The position numbers and the translations under genes are program-made. DNA of 43,338 nt from Pseudomonadota bacterium (GTDB taxonomy: Bacteria > Pseudomonadota > Gammaproteobacteria > Burkholderiales > Burkholderiaceae_C). Location of the stretch: positions 1-43,338 of the forward strand of contig JAKOZT010000031.1 in the NCBI GenBank assembly GCA_029779845.1. Direction: 5' to 3'. Of the stretch, positions 17,300 through 33,550 are shown one piece after another. The notes beneath the pieces are model-generated. The model saw only the letters and a list, made by a program, of their open reading frames with translations, had not been told where the DNA came from and ran no database searches. Position 1 is the stretch's first letter. Each line of letters begins with the position of its first letter.

Positions 17300-19567
17300 T
17301 CAGCCCTTCACGCAATCCACGTAGTAGCGCTTCGGCAGGCCGAGCAGCGTGTCCTCGTCGGCGACGAGCCCGTGCACGTCCGTCGCGAAGCCCGGGAACG
17401 CCGCGTTGAACTCGCGCGTGAACTTCAGGTAGTCGACGATCTTCTTGTTGAAGCGCTCGCCGGGGATCAGGAGCGGAATGCCCGGCGGGTACGGCGTCAG
17501 CAAGGCGGTGGTGATGCGCCCTTCCAGCGCATCGACGTCGACGCGCTCGGTGCGGCGCTGCGCGATGTGCGCGTAGGCGTCGCTCGGCTTCATCGCCGGG
17601 TGCAGGTCGGACAGGTACATCTCGGTCGTCAGCCGCGCGATGTCGCCCTTGGCATAGGCCTCGTGCATGGTCTGGCACAGGTCGCGCAGGCCCATGCGCT
17701 CGTAGCGCGGGTGCTGGGCGCAGAATTCCGGCAGGATCTTCCACATCGGCTGGTTGCGCGCGTAGTCGTCCTTGAACTGCTGCAGCGCGGTCAGCAGCGT
17801 GTTCCAGCGGCCCTTGGTGATGCCGATCGTGAACATGATGAAGAACGAGTACAGCCCGGTCTTCTCGACCACCACGCCGTGCTCGGCGAGGAACTTGGTG
17901 ACGATGGACGCCGGGATGCCGGTCTTGGCGAACCTGCCGGTCACGTCCAGCCCCGGCGTGATGATGGTGCTCTTGATCGGGTCGAGCAGGTTGAAGCCCT
18001 CGGCCAGGTCGCCGAAGCCGTGCCACTTCTCGCCGGCCTTGAGCATCCAGTCGGCGCTGCTGCCGATGCCCGAGGCGGCCAGCTTGTCCGGGCCCCAGAC
18101 CTTGAACCACCAGTCGCCCTTGCCGTAGTCCTTCTCGACCTTGCGCATCGCGCGGCGGAAGTCCAGCGCCTCGAGGATGCTCTCCTCCACCAGCGCGGTG
18201 CCCCCGGGCGCTTCCATCATCGCCGCGGCCACGTCGCAGCTGGCGATGATCGCGTACTGCGGGCTGGTGCTGGTGTGCATCAGGTAGGCCTCGTTGAAGA
18301 GGTGGCGGTCGAGCTTGCGGTTGGCCGCGTCCTGCACCAGCACCTGCGAGGCCTGGCTCAGGCCGGCCAGCAGCTTGTGCGTCGACTGCGTGGCGAACAC
18401 GAGCTGGTCCTTCGGCCGCTCGCGGTTCTTGCCCATCGCGTGGAAGGTCGCGTAGAACTTGTGGAAGGCGGCGTGCGGCAGCCAGGCTTCGTCGAAATGC
18501 AGCGTGTCGATGTAGCCGTCGAGCGAGTGCTTGATCGTCTCGGTGTTGTAGAGCACGCCGTCGTAGGTGCTTTGGGTCAGCGTCAGGATGCGCGGCTTGA
18601 CCGTCTGCGGATCGACGCCCGCGAGCAGCGGGTTGGCGGCGATCTTGCGCTTGATCGCCTCGGGCGTGAACTCGCGCTCGGGAATCGGGCCGATGATGCC
18701 GTAGTGGTTGCGCGTGGGCGGCAGGAACACCGGCACCGCGCCGGTCATGATGATCGAGTGCAGGATCGACTTGTGGCAGTTGCGGTCGACCACCACCACG
18801 TCGCCCGGCGCCACCGTGTGGTGCCACACCATCTTGTTCGACGTGCTGGTGCCGTTGGTGACGAAGAAGCAGTGGTCGGCGTTGAAGATGCGCGCCGCGC
18901 TGCGCTCGGAGGCCGCGACCGGGCCGGTGTGGTCGAGCAGCTGCCCCAGCTCGTCGACCGCGTTGCAGACGTCGGCGCGCAGCATGGTCTCGCCGAAGAA
19001 CTGGTGGAACATGCGGCCCACCGGGCTCTTCAGGAAGGCGACGCCGCCGCTGTGGCCCGGGCAGTGCCAGGAGTACGAGCCGTCCTGCGCGTAGTCGACC
19101 AGCGCGCGGAAGAACGGCGGCGCCAGGCCGTCGAGGTAGCTCTTGGCCTCGCGGATGATGTGGCGCGCCACGAACTCCGGCGTGTCCTCGAACATGTGGA
19201 TGAAGCCGTGCAGCTCGCGCAGGATGTCGTTGGGCAGGTGCTGCGAGGTGCGCGTCTCGCCGTAGATGTAGATCGGGATCTCGGCGTTGCGGAAGCGGAT
19301 CTCGCTGATGAACTTGCGCAGGTTGACGACCGCCGGGTCGATCTCGGGGCCGGCCGTGAACTCCTCGTCGTCGATCGACAGGATGAAGGCGCTGGCGCGG
19401 CTTTGCTGCTGCGCGAACTGGCTCAGGTCGCCGTAGCTGGTGGCGCCCAGCACCTCGAAGCCCTCTTTCTCGATCGCCTGGGCGAGCGCGCGGATGCCCA
19501 GGCCGGAGGCGTTCTCCGAGCGATAGTCCTCGTCGATGATGACGATGGGGAAGCTGAAACGCAGCAT
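17300..19567 (-). CDS. Orn/Lys/Arg decarboxylase (fold type I, AdiA/LdcC size)
   Basis: PLP-dependent decarboxylase of 755 residues. An N-terminal receiver-like wing domain (about 1-130, MLRFSFPIVIIDEDYRSENA) is followed by the catalytic core. Its motifs are SYSWHCPGHSGGVAF at about 165-180, FVTNGTSTSNKMV, DRNCHKSILHS, FDEAWLPHAAFH and the PLP-lysine motif TQSTHKLLAGLSQ. A C-terminal domain ends the protein. Members convert lysine, ornithine or arginine to cadaverine, putrescine or agmatine and often serve acid resistance or polyamine supply; which substrate applies cannot be told here. No antiporter gene is adjacent. The start at 19567 matches the family; in-frame codons upstream encode Arg/Pro-rich nonsense. 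Confidence 0.93.
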   Translation of the reverse strand: MLRFSFPIVIIDEDYRSENASGLGIRALAQAIEKEGFEVLGATSYGDLSQFAQQQSRASAFILSIDDEEFTAGPEIDPAVVNLRKFISEIRFRNAEIPIYIYGETRTSQHLPNDILRELHGFIHMFEDTPEFVARHIIREAKSYLDGLAPPFFRALVDYAQDGSYSWHCPGHSGGVAFLKSPVGRMFHQFFGETMLRADVCNAVDELGQLLDHTGPVAASERSAARIFNADHCFFVTNGTSTSNKMVWHHTVAPGDVVVVDRNCHKSILHSIIMTGAVPVFLPPTRNHYGIIGPIPEREFTPEAIKRKIAANPLLAGVDPQTVKPRILTLTQSTYDGVLYNTETIKHSLDGYIDTLHFDEAWLPHAAFHKFYATFHAMGKNRERPKDQLVFATQSTHKLLAGLSQASQVLVQDAANRKLDRHLFNEAYLMHTSTSPQYAIIASCDVAAAMMEAPGGTALVEESILEALDFRRAMRKVEKDYGKGDWWFKVWGPDKLAASGIGSSADWMLKAGEKWHGFGDLAEGFNLLDPIKSTIITPGLDVTGRFAKTGIPASIVTKFLAEHGVVVEKTGLYSFFIMFTIGITKGRWNTLLTALQQFKDDYARNQPMWKILPEFCAQHPRYERMGLRDLCQTMHEAYAKGDIARLTTEMYLSDLHPAMKPSDAYAHIAQRRTERVDVDALEGRITTALLTPYPPGIPLLIPGERFNKKIVDYLKFTREFNAAFPGFATDVHGLVADEDTLLGLPKRYYVDCVKG

Positions 19568-19665
19568 GGCGGCCTCGGGGCGATGGCGGAAGCGAAGGCG
19601 CGAAGTGTAGGGCCTCGCGAACGCTGCCCGTACACTGGCCGGCGTCGGCATCCGAGGAGCAACGC

Positions 19666-20103
19666 ATGGACCTTTCCGCCGCCACGCTGTGGTGGGTCGC
19701 CGCCGGGGTGGCGGTGGCCGCCGAACTGGCCACCGGCACCTTCTACCTGCTGATGATCGCGCTGGGCATGGCGGCCGGCGCGGTGGCCGCGCACCTGGGC
19801 CTGGACGCGACATGGCAGATCGCCGTCGCCGCGCTGCTCGGCGCCGCCGCCACCGCGCTGTGGCACTGGAAGCGCGCCAGCCATCCGCGCTCGGCGCCGG
19901 CCGCGCGCAACCGCGACGTCAACCTCGACATCGGCGAGCGCGTGCTGGTCGAGGCCTGGGGCGGCGACGGCACGGCACGCGTCAACTACCGCGGCACGCA
20001 ATGGACCGCGCGGCTCGCGCCGGGCGCGGCGCGCGTGGCCGGCGAGCACCGCGTCGCCGCGGTCGAAGGCAACTGGCTGGTGCTCGCACCGGCTTCCCAC
20101 TGA
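19666..20103 (+). CDS. NfeD-family membrane protein
   Basis: 145 residues. Two hydrophobic stretches (about 7-65: WWVAAGVAVAAELATGTFYLLMIALGMAAGAVAAHLG, then IAVAALLGAAATALWHW) precede a C-terminal OB-fold domain (about 85-140: NLDIGERVLVEAWGGDGTARVNYRGTQW). NfeD proteins pair with stomatin-type SPFH proteins in membrane domains, and the partner is the next gene, 23 bp downstream. E. coli YbbJ next to QmcA is the same arrangement. GAGGAG lies 6 bp before the ATG. Confidence 0.92.
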   Translation: MDLSAATLWWVAAGVAVAAELATGTFYLLMIALGMAAGAVAAHLGLDATWQIAVAALLGAAATALWHWKRASHPRSAPAARNRDVNLDIGERVLVEAWGGDGTARVNYRGTQWTARLAPGAARVAGEHRVAAVEGNWLVLAPASH

Positions 20104-20126
20104 TTCATCGCAACGAGAGCCCCTTC

Positions 20127-21044
20127 ATGGAAATCGCCCTGATCCTCGCGGTCGTCGCCGGCATCTTCATCGTCCAGACCTTCAAGATCGTGCCGCAGCA
20201 GCATGCCTGGGTGGTCGAGCGGCTCGGCAAGTACGACCGCACGCTGACGCCGGGGCTGAAGTTCGTCGTGCCCTTCATCGAGCGCGTCGCCTACAAGCAT
20301 TCGCTCAAGGAGGTGCCGCTGGACGTGCCCAGCCAGGTGTGCATCACCAAGGACAACACGCAGCTGCAGGTGGACGGCATCATCTACTTCCAAGTCACCG
20401 ACCCGATGCGCGCGAGCTACGGCTCGAGCAACTACGTGCTGGCGATCACGCAGCTGGCGCAGACGCTGCTGCGCTCGGTGATCGGCAAGATGGAGCTGGA
20501 CAAGACCTTCGAGGAGCGCGACGCGATCAACGCCTCGGTGGTCAGCGCGCTCGACGAGGCCGCCGCCAACTGGGGCGTCAAGGTGCTGCGCTACGAGATC
20601 AAGGACCTGACGCCGCCGGTCGAGATCCTGCGTGCGATGCAGGCGCAGATCACCGCCGAGCGCGAGACGCGCGCGCTGCTCGCGGCGTCGGACGGCCGCA
20701 AGCAGGAACAGATCAACCTCGCCACCGGCGAGCGCGAGGCCTCGCTCGCGCGCTCCGTGGGCGAGCGCCAGGCCGAGATCAACAAGGCGCAGGGCGAAGC
20801 CGCCGCGATCACCGCGGTGGCCGACGCGACGGCCGACGCGATCCGCAAGATCGCCGCCGCGATCCAGTCGCCCGGCGGCGAGCAGGCGGTGCAGCTGAAG
20901 GTGGCCGAGAAGGCGGTGGACGCCTACGGCCAGCTGGCGCAGAAGAACAACACGATGATCGTGCCGGGGCACATGGGCGAGGTGTCGGCGCTGATCGGGA
21001 CGGCGATGGCCTTGCTCAAGGGCAAGGCGCCGGGGCCGAACTGA
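20127..21044 (+). CDS. qmcA: SPFH/stomatin-family membrane protein, QmcA-like
   Basis: 305 residues, the length of E. coli QmcA. One N-terminal membrane anchor (EIALILAVVAGIFIVQTFKI) is followed by the SPFH domain (about 25-190: VPQQHAWVVERLGKYDRTL, PFIERVAYKHSLKEVPLDVPSQ, DNTQLQVDGIIYFQV). Helical coiled-coil repeats rich in Ala/Glu come next (about 190-270: TGEREASLARSVGERQAEINKAQGEA). Such proteins form large rings in membrane microdomains. Pairs with the NfeD gene upstream. The ATG at 20127 gives the expected N-terminal anchor. Confidence 0.93.
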   Translation: MEIALILAVVAGIFIVQTFKIVPQQHAWVVERLGKYDRTLTPGLKFVVPFIERVAYKHSLKEVPLDVPSQVCITKDNTQLQVDGIIYFQVTDPMRASYGSSNYVLAITQLAQTLLRSVIGKMELDKTFEERDAINASVVSALDEAAANWGVKVLRYEIKDLTPPVEILRAMQAQITAERETRALLAASDGRKQEQINLATGEREASLARSVGERQAEINKAQGEAAAITAVADATADAIRKIAAAIQSPGGEQAVQLKVAEKAVDAYGQLAQKNNTMIVPGHMGEVSALIGTAMALLKGKAPGPN

Positions 21045-21079
21045 GCGCCCCACCCCGGGGCCGCGCGCAGGCGATCGGC

Positions 21080-21085
21080 TAAACT
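21080..21085 (+). promoter_or_regulatory. Possible -10 box of the tRNA-Ser gene
   Basis: TAAACT lies 10 bp before the first tRNA base, in a short AT-richer stretch. No recognisable -35 box is at the right distance, so this is tentative. Confidence 0.3.
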
Positions 21086-21095
21086 CGCGGGCTCC

Positions 21096-21186
21096 GGAGA
21101 GATGGATGAGTGGTTTAAGTCGCACGCCTGGAAAGCGTGTGTGGGTTAACAGCCCACCGCGGGTTCGAATCCCGCTCTCTCCGCCA
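21096..21186 (+). tRNA. tRNA-Ser (anticodon GGA)
   Basis: Complete 91-nt gene with encoded CCA. Acceptor stem GGAGAGA pairs with TCTCTCC (21176-21182), followed by G73 and CCA. The anticodon stem CACGC/GCGTG holds the loop CTGGAAA with anticodon GGA at 21130-21132. The long variable arm (TGTGGGTTAACAGCCCACC) is typical of class II tRNA-Ser. The T arm is CGCGGGTTCGAATCCCGC. A 6-bp hairpin (CAGCGC-CCTT-GCGCTG, 21185-21200) overlaps the 3' end and may help termination, but lacks a U run. Confidence 0.98.
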
Positions 21187-21281
21187 GCGCCCTTGCGCTG
21201 AAGCGCCGCCGGCAGCGAGTTGTTGCGATTGCCCCCGCGCCGCCCGTCCGCGGCGACCCCGCCCGGCATAGACTCGCGGCG

Positions 21282-21923
21282 ATGAGCGACAAGCCCTCCG
21301 ACGCCGAGCCCACCGAGCCGCGGCCGGCCGACGCCGGTCCGCGCACCGAGCCCGCCAGGGCGATTCCGGTGGAGGCCGCCACGCCATTCAAGCGCATGCC
21401 CTACGTGCCCAAGCGCCGGCGCGGCTGGGACGCGATCAGCGTGCCGCTGCCGCTGCAGTTCGCGGTCGCGGTGATCCTCGGCGTGCTGATCGCCACCGCC
21501 ATCGCTGCGGCCTACGTCAAGTGGAACGCGCGCGTCACCGCCGAAGCGAACGCGCGCGCCACGCAGGAGGAGATCGAACGCATCGCGCGCGAGCGCGAGC
21601 AGCAGCTCGAGGCCGAGCAGCGTGCCGCCGCCGAGCGCCAGCGCAAGGCGGCCGACGAGGAGCGCCAGCGCATCGAGAGCGCGCGCGAGGCGCAGCGCCT
21701 GGCCGACGAGGCGCAGCGCGCCATGCTCAGCGACGCCGAGCGCCTGGAGCGCGCCTTCGCCGCCAGCTACCGCAAGCCGCCGGGCTGCGCCGATTCGGGC
21801 ACGCTGGAATGCGCCAACCACTACATCCGCGCGCGCCGCGCCTTCGAGGCGCAATACCTGCGCGAGCGTGCGCGCCAGCCTAGTGCCGCAGCAGCCTCAC
21901 CAGCACCAGCAGCGCCACGATAG
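21282..21923 (+). CDS. Single-pass membrane protein with a charged coiled coil, unknown function
   Basis: 213 residues. A Pro/Glu-rich N-terminus is followed by FKRMPYVPKRRRGWDAI, one membrane helix (about 62-87, FAVAVILGVLIATAIAAAYV), and a long Arg/Glu/Gln-rich helix (about 95-150) that should form a coiled coil. A Cys-containing motif GCADSGTLECANHYI comes next, with a Pro/Ala tail at the end. The topology suggests that the coiled coil lies outside the cytoplasm (positive-inside rule), which is inferred. I do not recognise a family. The last 44 bp overlap the next gene tail to tail. Confidence 0.75.
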   Translation: MSDKPSDAEPTEPRPADAGPRTEPARAIPVEAATPFKRMPYVPKRRRGWDAISVPLPLQFAVAVILGVLIATAIAAAYVKWNARVTAEANARATQEEIERIAREREQQLEAEQRAAAERQRKAADEERQRIESAREAQRLADEAQRAMLSDAERLERAFAASYRKPPGCADSGTLECANHYIRARRAFEAQYLRERARQPSAAAASPAPAAPR

Positions 21924-22128
21924 CCAGTCCGGCGACGATGCCGGCGGCCAGCCACACCCAGGTCGCACCACCGCGTCGCCGCGCGACGACCGGCGCCGCG
22001 TAGAAGCCCGAATGCACGCGATAGCCGGTGGTCGGGGCGAACTCGCTGGGCCGTTCGTCCTGCGGCTCGGCATCCCAGTCGTAGACGGTCGAAGGCGGAA
22101 AGTCGGGAGCGGTGCGGCGTCGGGTCAT
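21880..22128 (-). CDS. Small tail-anchored membrane protein, unknown function
   Basis: 82 residues from the ATG at 22128: a charged N-terminus (MTRRRTAPDFPPSTVYDWD), a Tyr/Arg-rich middle, and one C-terminal membrane helix (WVWLAAGIVAGLAIVALLVLV) ending RLLRH. The last 44 bp overlap the previous gene in antisense. Codon use looks coding. A longer in-frame start at 22218 would intrude on glgA and is less likely. The 80 bp up to glgA hold nothing else I can name. Confidence 0.6.
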   Translation of the reverse strand: MTRRRTAPDFPPSTVYDWDAEPQDERPSEFAPTTGYRVHSGFYAAPVVARRRGGATWVWLAAGIVAGLAIVALLVLVRLLRH

Positions 22129-22210
22129 GCGGCCACTGTAGGGAACGGGCCGTCCGTGATGCAGTCCGCGTCCGCGGGGGAAAACGTCGCGCCGGCGCAC
22201 GCGGCGTGAT

Positions 22211-23668
22211 CTATTCACGCCCGCCGGCGAGCCGCTGGTAGAGCGCGAGGTAGCCGGCCGCCGCGCCGTCCCACGAGAAGTCCTGCGCCATCGCGGTCTT
22301 CATCAGCCTGCGCCACGCCTCGGGCTGCGCATAAGCGCGCACGGCACGTTCGAGCGCGGCTTCCAGCGCCGCCGGCGTCGCCGCGTCGAAGGCGAAGCCG
22401 GTGGCGCGGCCTTCGCGCAGCGCGGCCTCGTCGGCATCGACCACGGTGTCGGCCAGCCCGCCGACGCGCCGCACCAGCGGCAGCGTGCCGTAGCGCAGGC
22501 CGTAGAGCTGCGTCAGCCCGCAGGGTTCGAAGCGCGAGGGCACGAGGATGGCGTCGGCGCCGGCGATCACGCGGTGCGCCAGCGCCTCGTCGTAGCCGAT
22601 GCGCAGCGCCACCTGGCCGGGATGGGCGTGCGCGGCTTGCGAGAACGCGGCTTCGAGCACCGGGTCGCCGCTGCCCTGCACCACCAGCTGCGCGCCCAGG
22701 CGCAGCAGCGCCGGCAGCGCGGCGAGCACGAGGTCCAGCCCCTTCTGCGCGGTCAGCCGGCTGACCACGCCGAACAGCGGCGCCGCGGCCCTCGCCTCCA
22801 GGCCCATCTCCGCGCGCAGCGCGGCCTTGTTGCGCTGCTTGCCGGCGAGGTCGGCGGCCGTGTAGCGCGCCGCCAGACCGGCGTCGGCGGCCGGATCCCA
22901 CACCGCGCCGTCCACGCCGTTGAGGATGCCGCTGACGTCGCCGCCGCGCCCGCGGATCACGCCGTCCAGCCCGCAGCCGAACTCGTGCGTCGCGATCTCG
23001 CGCGCATAGGTCGGGCTGACGGTGGTGATGCGGCGCGCGTACTTGAGCCCCGCCTTCATGAACGACAGCTGGCCGTGGTACTCGATGCCGTGCGACTGCA
23101 TGAAGTGCGGCGGCAGGCCGAGCTGGGCGAAGTCGCCGGCCGGGAACACGCCCTGGTAGGCCAGGTTGTGCACCGTGAACACCGAGGGCACCGTGTTGCC
23201 CGGGTGCGCCGCGAGGTAGGCGCAGGCCATCGCGGCATGCCAGTCGTGCGCGTGCAGCAGCGTCGGCTGCCAGTCGCGGTCCAGCTCGCCGCCGGCCACG
23301 TGCGCGGCCATCCAGCCGAGCAGCGCGAAGCGCTGCAGGTTGTCGGGCCACTCGCTGCCGTCGCCCGCCTGGTACGGGCCGCCGGCGCGCCGGTAGAGCC
23401 AGGGCGCGTCGACCACGTAGGCCGGCACCTCGCTGCCCGGCATCTCGCCCAGGCGCAGCGCGACGCGCCCGGCGCCGAACAGCGGGCCCAGCTCGACGAT
23501 GGTCTTCGGGTTCGGCAGCGCATCGGCGATCGCCGGGTAGCCGGGCAGCAGCAGGCGCACGTCGGCGCCCCGGCGGCGCAGCGCCTGCGGCAAGGCGCCC
23601 ACCACGTCGGCCAGCCCGCCGGTCTTGACCAGCGGGAACACCTCGGCGGCCACGTGCAGCACGCGCAT
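22211..23668 (-). CDS. glgA: Glycogen synthase GlgA (ADP-glucose)
   Basis: GlgA transfers glucose from ADP-glucose to the growing alpha-1,4 glucan. The 485 residues have the GT5 layout. The ADP-glucose motif KTGGLADV is at 15-22, [11 protein letters not shown] in the N-terminal Rossmann domain, and the [22 protein letters not shown] and [13 protein letters not shown] segments follow. The C-terminal domain has [11 protein letters not shown] and the conserved [17 protein letters not shown] with its Glu. It lies 3 bp after glgC on the same strand, the usual order glgC-glgA. Confidence 0.98.
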   Translation of the reverse strand: MRVLHVAAEVFPLVKTGGLADVVGALPQALRRRGADVRLLLPGYPAIADALPNPKTIVELGPLFGAGRVALRLGEMPGSEVPAYVVDAPWLYRRAGGPYQAGDGSEWPDNLQRFALLGWMAAHVAGGELDRDWQPTLLHAHDWHAAMACAYLAAHPGNTVPSVFTVHNLAYQGVFPAGDFAQLGLPPHFMQSHGIEYHGQLSFMKAGLKYARRITTVSPTYAREIATHEFGCGLDGVIRGRGGDVSGILNGVDGAVWDPAADAGLAARYTAADLAGKQRNKAALRAEMGLEARAAAPLFGVVSRLTAQKGLDLVLAALPALLRLGAQLVVQGSGDPVLEAAFSQAAHAHPGQVALRIGYDEALAHRVIAGADAILVPSRFEPCGLTQLYGLRYGTLPLVRRVGGLADTVVDADEAALREGRATGFAFDAATPAALEAALERAVRAYAQPEAWRRLMKTAMAQDFSWDGAAAGYLALYQRLAGGRE

Positions 23669-23671
23669 CGT

Positions 23672-24943
23672 TCAGATCTCCTCGAGCTGGCCGAGCATCT
23701 CGCGCGTGACCAGCGTGATGCCGGTCTCGCTGCGCACGAAGCGCTCGGCGTCGGCGGCCGCGTCCTCGCCGATCACCATGCCGTCGGGGATGCGGCAGCC
23801 GCGGTCCACGACCACGCGGTTCAGCCGCGCGCCGCGGCCCACCTGCACGCCGGGCAGCAGCACGCCCCAGTCGACGCTCGAATGCGAATGCACGCGCACG
23901 CTGGAGAACAGCACCGAGCGGAACACCCGCCCCGAGACGATGCAGCCGCCCGACACCAGCGATTCGATCGCCATGCCGCGCCGGTCGTCCTGGTTGTGCA
24001 CGAACTTGGCCGGCGGCAGCTGCGGCTGGTAGGTCCAGATCGGCCAGCGCGTGTCGTAGAGGTTGAGCAGCGGGTCGGTGGCGGTGAGGTCGATGTTGGC
24101 GTCCCAGTAGGCGTCGATGGTGCCGACGTCGCGCCAGTACGGCTCCTCGTTCATGCGCGTGCCCACCGCGCTGAGGTCGAACGGATGCGCCGCGGCCTGG
24201 CCGTTGCGCACCGCCGCCGGGATGATGTCCTTGCCGAAGTCGTGGTTCGAGTCCGGGTCGGCGATGTCGCGCTCCAGCTCCTTGTAGAGGTAGCGCGCGT
24301 TGAAGATGTACACGCCCATGCTGGCCAGCGATCGCCCCGGCTTGCCGGGCATGCACGGCGGGTCGGCCGGCTTCTCGACGAAGTCGGTGATCATGTTCCG
24401 GTCGTCCACCGCCATCACGCCGAAGGCGCGCGCCTCGGCCTGCGGCACCTCGATGCAGGCCACCGTGCAGTCGCGCCCCTTGGCCACGTGGTCGGCCAGC
24501 ATCAGCGCGTAGTTCATCTTGTAGATGTGGTCGCCGGCCAGCACGATGATGTAGTCGGCGCCGTAGCTGGCGAGGATGTCCTGGTTCTGGTAGACGGCAT
24601 CGGCGGTGCCGCGGTACCAGCTCTCCTCGTCGACGCGCTGCTGCGCCGGCATCAGGTCGACGAACTCGTTCATCTCGCTCTTCAGGAACGCCCAGCCGCG
24701 CTGCAGGTGGCGCATCAGGCTGTGGCTCTTGTACTGCGTGATCACGCCGATGCGGCGGATGCCCGAGTTCAGGCAGTTCGACAGCGCGAAGTCGATGATG
24801 CGGAACTTGCCGCCGAAGTACACCGCCGGCTTGGCGCGCCGGTCGGTCAGGTTCTTCAGCCGGCTGCCGCGTCCGCCGGCCAGCACCAGCGCCACCGCGC
24901 GCTTGGGCAGATCGAGGCTGAGCGCGAGGTCGGTGGGCTCCAT
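23672..24943 (-). CDS. glgC: Glucose-1-phosphate adenylyltransferase GlgC
   Basis: GlgC makes ADP-glucose from glucose-1-phosphate and ATP, the committed step of glycogen synthesis. 423 residues, close to E. coli GlgC (431). Motifs are [21 protein letters not shown] with the catalytic-loop Arg residues, [39 protein letters not shown] and a C-terminal left-handed helix region ([22 protein letters not shown]). The start [10 protein letters not shown] at 24943 is set by GGAG 8-9 bp upstream; in-frame starts at 24970 and beyond lack such support. It is divergent from glgP across a 310-bp gap. Confidence 0.97.
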   Translation of the reverse strand: MEPTDLALSLDLPKRAVALVLAGGRGSRLKNLTDRRAKPAVYFGGKFRIIDFALSNCLNSGIRRIGVITQYKSHSLMRHLQRGWAFLKSEMNEFVDLMPAQQRVDEESWYRGTADAVYQNQDILASYGADYIIVLAGDHIYKMNYALMLADHVAKGRDCTVACIEVPQAEARAFGVMAVDDRNMITDFVEKPADPPCMPGKPGRSLASMGVYIFNARYLYKELERDIADPDSNHDFGKDIIPAAVRNGQAAAHPFDLSAVGTRMNEEPYWRDVGTIDAYWDANIDLTATDPLLNLYDTRWPIWTYQPQLPPAKFVHNQDDRRGMAIESLVSGGCIVSGRVFRSVLFSSVRVHSHSSVDWGVLLPGVQVGRGARLNRVVVDRGCRIPDGMVIGEDAAADAERFVRSETGITLVTREMLGQLEEI

Positions 24944-25253
24944 CGGTTTGTCTCCAGGTTTCGGTGTCATGGTCGCAGCCCGATGATCGGCGATTTCGGC
25001 ATCGGAGCAACAAGCACCGGCGCGCCATGCCGCTGTTCGGGACGTTGTTTCACGTACTTCAGCGTAATCGCCGCCCGCTGTGCGAGCCATGATGCGCGTC
25101 ACGCCCCGCCACGGCGCATGGAGCCCTTGTCACTACGCAGAAATCGGCCGTAACCCGAGGCGAAACCGGCTCGAAAATTGCGACGCGCTCCCGGTTGACG
25201 CCCTCCGGACGGGCATGGACACTGCGCACCCGCCGCAAGGCAGAAGGATTCCC
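24944..25253. other. Divergent glgC/glgP intergenic region, no clear promoter
   Basis: 310 bp without a supported gene. It must hold promoters for glgC (minus) and glgP (plus). On the plus strand TTGTCA at 25127-25132 has only poor -10 partners (around 25150). On the minus strand I find nothing better. No copy of the TGTAG-N5-CTACT element and no convincing inverted repeat is visible, so control by the maltodextrin regulator is not indicated. Confidence 0.6.
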
Positions 25254-27672
<2,419 letters not shown>

Positions 27673-27683
<11 letters not shown>

Positions 27684-27700
27684 CGGCTCGCAAGGCGCCG
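27673..27700 (+). terminator. Perfect 10-bp hairpin over the glgP stop codon
   Basis: CGGCGCCTTG (27673-27682) pairs with CAAGGCGCCG (27691-27700) around an 8-nt loop. The glgP TGA (27681-27683) is in the stem. No U run follows. It may reduce read-through into glgB or shield the glgP 3' end. Confidence 0.5.
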
Positions 27701-27716
27701 CCGTTGCTACCATCGC

Positions 27717-27735
27717 CGCGGGCCTGCTGCCCGCG
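27717..27735 (+). promoter_or_regulatory. Hairpin just upstream of the glgB start
   Basis: CGCGGGC (27717-27723) and GCCCGCG (27729-27735) pair around CTGCT, six bases before the glgB ATG and in the place where a Shine-Dalgarno sequence would be; none is seen. It could limit glgB initiation. A GC-rich chance hairpin is possible. Confidence 0.35.
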
Positions 27736-27741
27736 CACACG

Positions 27742-32026
<4,285 letters not shown>

Positions 32027-32033
32027 GAGCGTC

Positions 32034-33542
32034 ATGCGATTCCCCCGCGCCAGCGGCGTGCTGCTGCACCCCACCTCGCTGCCCGGCCCGCACGGCTCGG
32101 GCGATTTCGGCGCGGCGGCGTTCCACTTCGTCGACTGGCTGGTCGCGGCCGGCCAGATGCTGTGGCAGATCCTGCCGCTGTCCGGCATCGGCCCGGGCAA
32201 CTCGCCCTACATGAGCACCTCGGCCTTCGCCGGCAACGTGCTGCTGATCGATCTGGATGAGTTGCACCGGCGCGGCTGGCTGAGCGCCGACGAGATCGCG
32301 CCGCCGGCCGGCATCGCCGAGCAGCGGCTGAACTTCGCCGCGGTGGTGCCCTTCCGCATGGACCGCCTCGCACGCGCCGCGCAGCGCTTCGCCGCGCAGG
32401 CGAGCGCCGAGGAGCGCGCCGATCTGCAGGCCTTCGCCGAGCGCCATGCCGACTGGCTGGGCGACTACACCCTCTTCATGACGCTGGCCGAGCAGCAGGG
32501 CTGGCGCGACTGGTGCGAGTGGGATGCGCCGCTGGCCGCGCGCGAGCCGCAGGCGCTGGCGGCCGCGCGCAAGGCTCACGCCGAGCGCATCGCCTTCTGG
32601 ACCTTCTGCCAATGGTGCTTCTTCCGCCAGTGGCTGGCGCTGAAGGCCTACGCCAACGGCAAGGGCATCGAAGTCATCGGCGACGCGCCGATCTTCATCG
32701 CCCACCAGAGCGCCGAGGTGTGGGCACGGCCGGAGCTGTTCGAGCTCGACGCGCAGGGCCGCCCCCGCGTGGTGGCCGGCGTGCCGCCCGACGTGTTCAG
32801 CGCCACCGGGCAGCGCTGGGGCAACCCGCTGTACCGCTGGGAGGCGCATGCGCGCGAGGGCTTCGCGTGGTGGGTGCAGCGCATCCGGCGTGTCTTCGAG
32901 CTGGTCGACATCGTGCGCATCGACCACTTCCGCGGCTTCGCCGGCTACTGGGAGATTCCGGCCTCGGAGGCCACCGCCGTCAAGGGCCACTGGGTGCCGG
33001 CGCCGGGCGAGGCGCTCTTCAAGGCGATCGCGCGCGCGCTCGGGCCGCTGCCCATCATCGCGGAAGACCTGGGCGTGATCACGCCCGACGTGGTGGCGCT
33101 GCGCAAGAAGTTTGCCTTCCCCGGCATGCGCATCCTGCAGTTCGCCTTCGAGGGCGGCAGCGGCAACGCCTACCTGCCGCACAACCACGACACCGACACG
33201 GTGGTCTACACCGGCACGCACGACAACGACACCACGCTCGGCTGGTGGCATTCGCTCGACGAGGGCCTGCGCGAGCGCGTGCGCGACTACCTCGGCAGCG
33301 ATGGCACCGAGATCCACTGGGAGCTGATCCGCGCCGCCTGCGCCAGCGTGGCGGACACCGCGGTGCATCCGATGCAGGACGTGCTGGGCCTGGCCGGCGC
33401 GCACCGCATGAACCTGCCCGGCCAGGGCGCAGGCTACTGGGAATGGCGCTTCGCCTGGAGCCAGGTGCGCCCCGAGCACGCGCAGCGGCTCGCGCACCTG
33501 ACGCGGCTGTACCGCCGCGACGGCACGCCGATCCAGTCGTAG
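32034..33542 (+). CDS. malQ: 4-alpha-glucanotransferase (amylomaltase) MalQ
   Basis: GH77 enzyme that disproportionates maltodextrins and releases glucose. 502 residues, the compact bacterial/plant D-enzyme form, shorter than E. coli MalQ (694). Motifs are RASGVLLHPTSLPGPHGSGDFG at the start, GNSPYMSTSAFAGN, the nucleophile in DIVRIDHFRGFAGYW, the acid in IIAEDLGVIT, and YTGTHDNDTTLGW. TAGGAGC precedes the ATG, 7 bp after glgX. Its place in the glycogen operon, away from malKEFG, links both pathways; glucose it makes would be used by Glk. Confidence 0.97.
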   Translation: MRFPRASGVLLHPTSLPGPHGSGDFGAAAFHFVDWLVAAGQMLWQILPLSGIGPGNSPYMSTSAFAGNVLLIDLDELHRRGWLSADEIAPPAGIAEQRLNFAAVVPFRMDRLARAAQRFAAQASAEERADLQAFAERHADWLGDYTLFMTLAEQQGWRDWCEWDAPLAAREPQALAAARKAHAERIAFWTFCQWCFFRQWLALKAYANGKGIEVIGDAPIFIAHQSAEVWARPELFELDAQGRPRVVAGVPPDVFSATGQRWGNPLYRWEAHAREGFAWWVQRIRRVFELVDIVRIDHFRGFAGYWEIPASEATAVKGHWVPAPGEALFKAIARALGPLPIIAEDLGVITPDVVALRKKFAFPGMRILQFAFEGGSGNAYLPHNHDTDTVVYTGTHDNDTTLGWWHSLDEGLRERVRDYLGSDGTEIHWELIRAACASVADTAVHPMQDVLGLAGAHRMNLPGQGAGYWEWRFAWSQVRPEHAQRLAHLTRLYRRDGTPIQS

Positions 33543-33550
33543 CCGCCAAC

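Noticed and set aside
19600..19640. GTGTAG and GTACAC pieces between the decarboxylase and nfeD as further RpiR sites
   Set aside because: Only half-sites are present, without the N5-CTAC partner.
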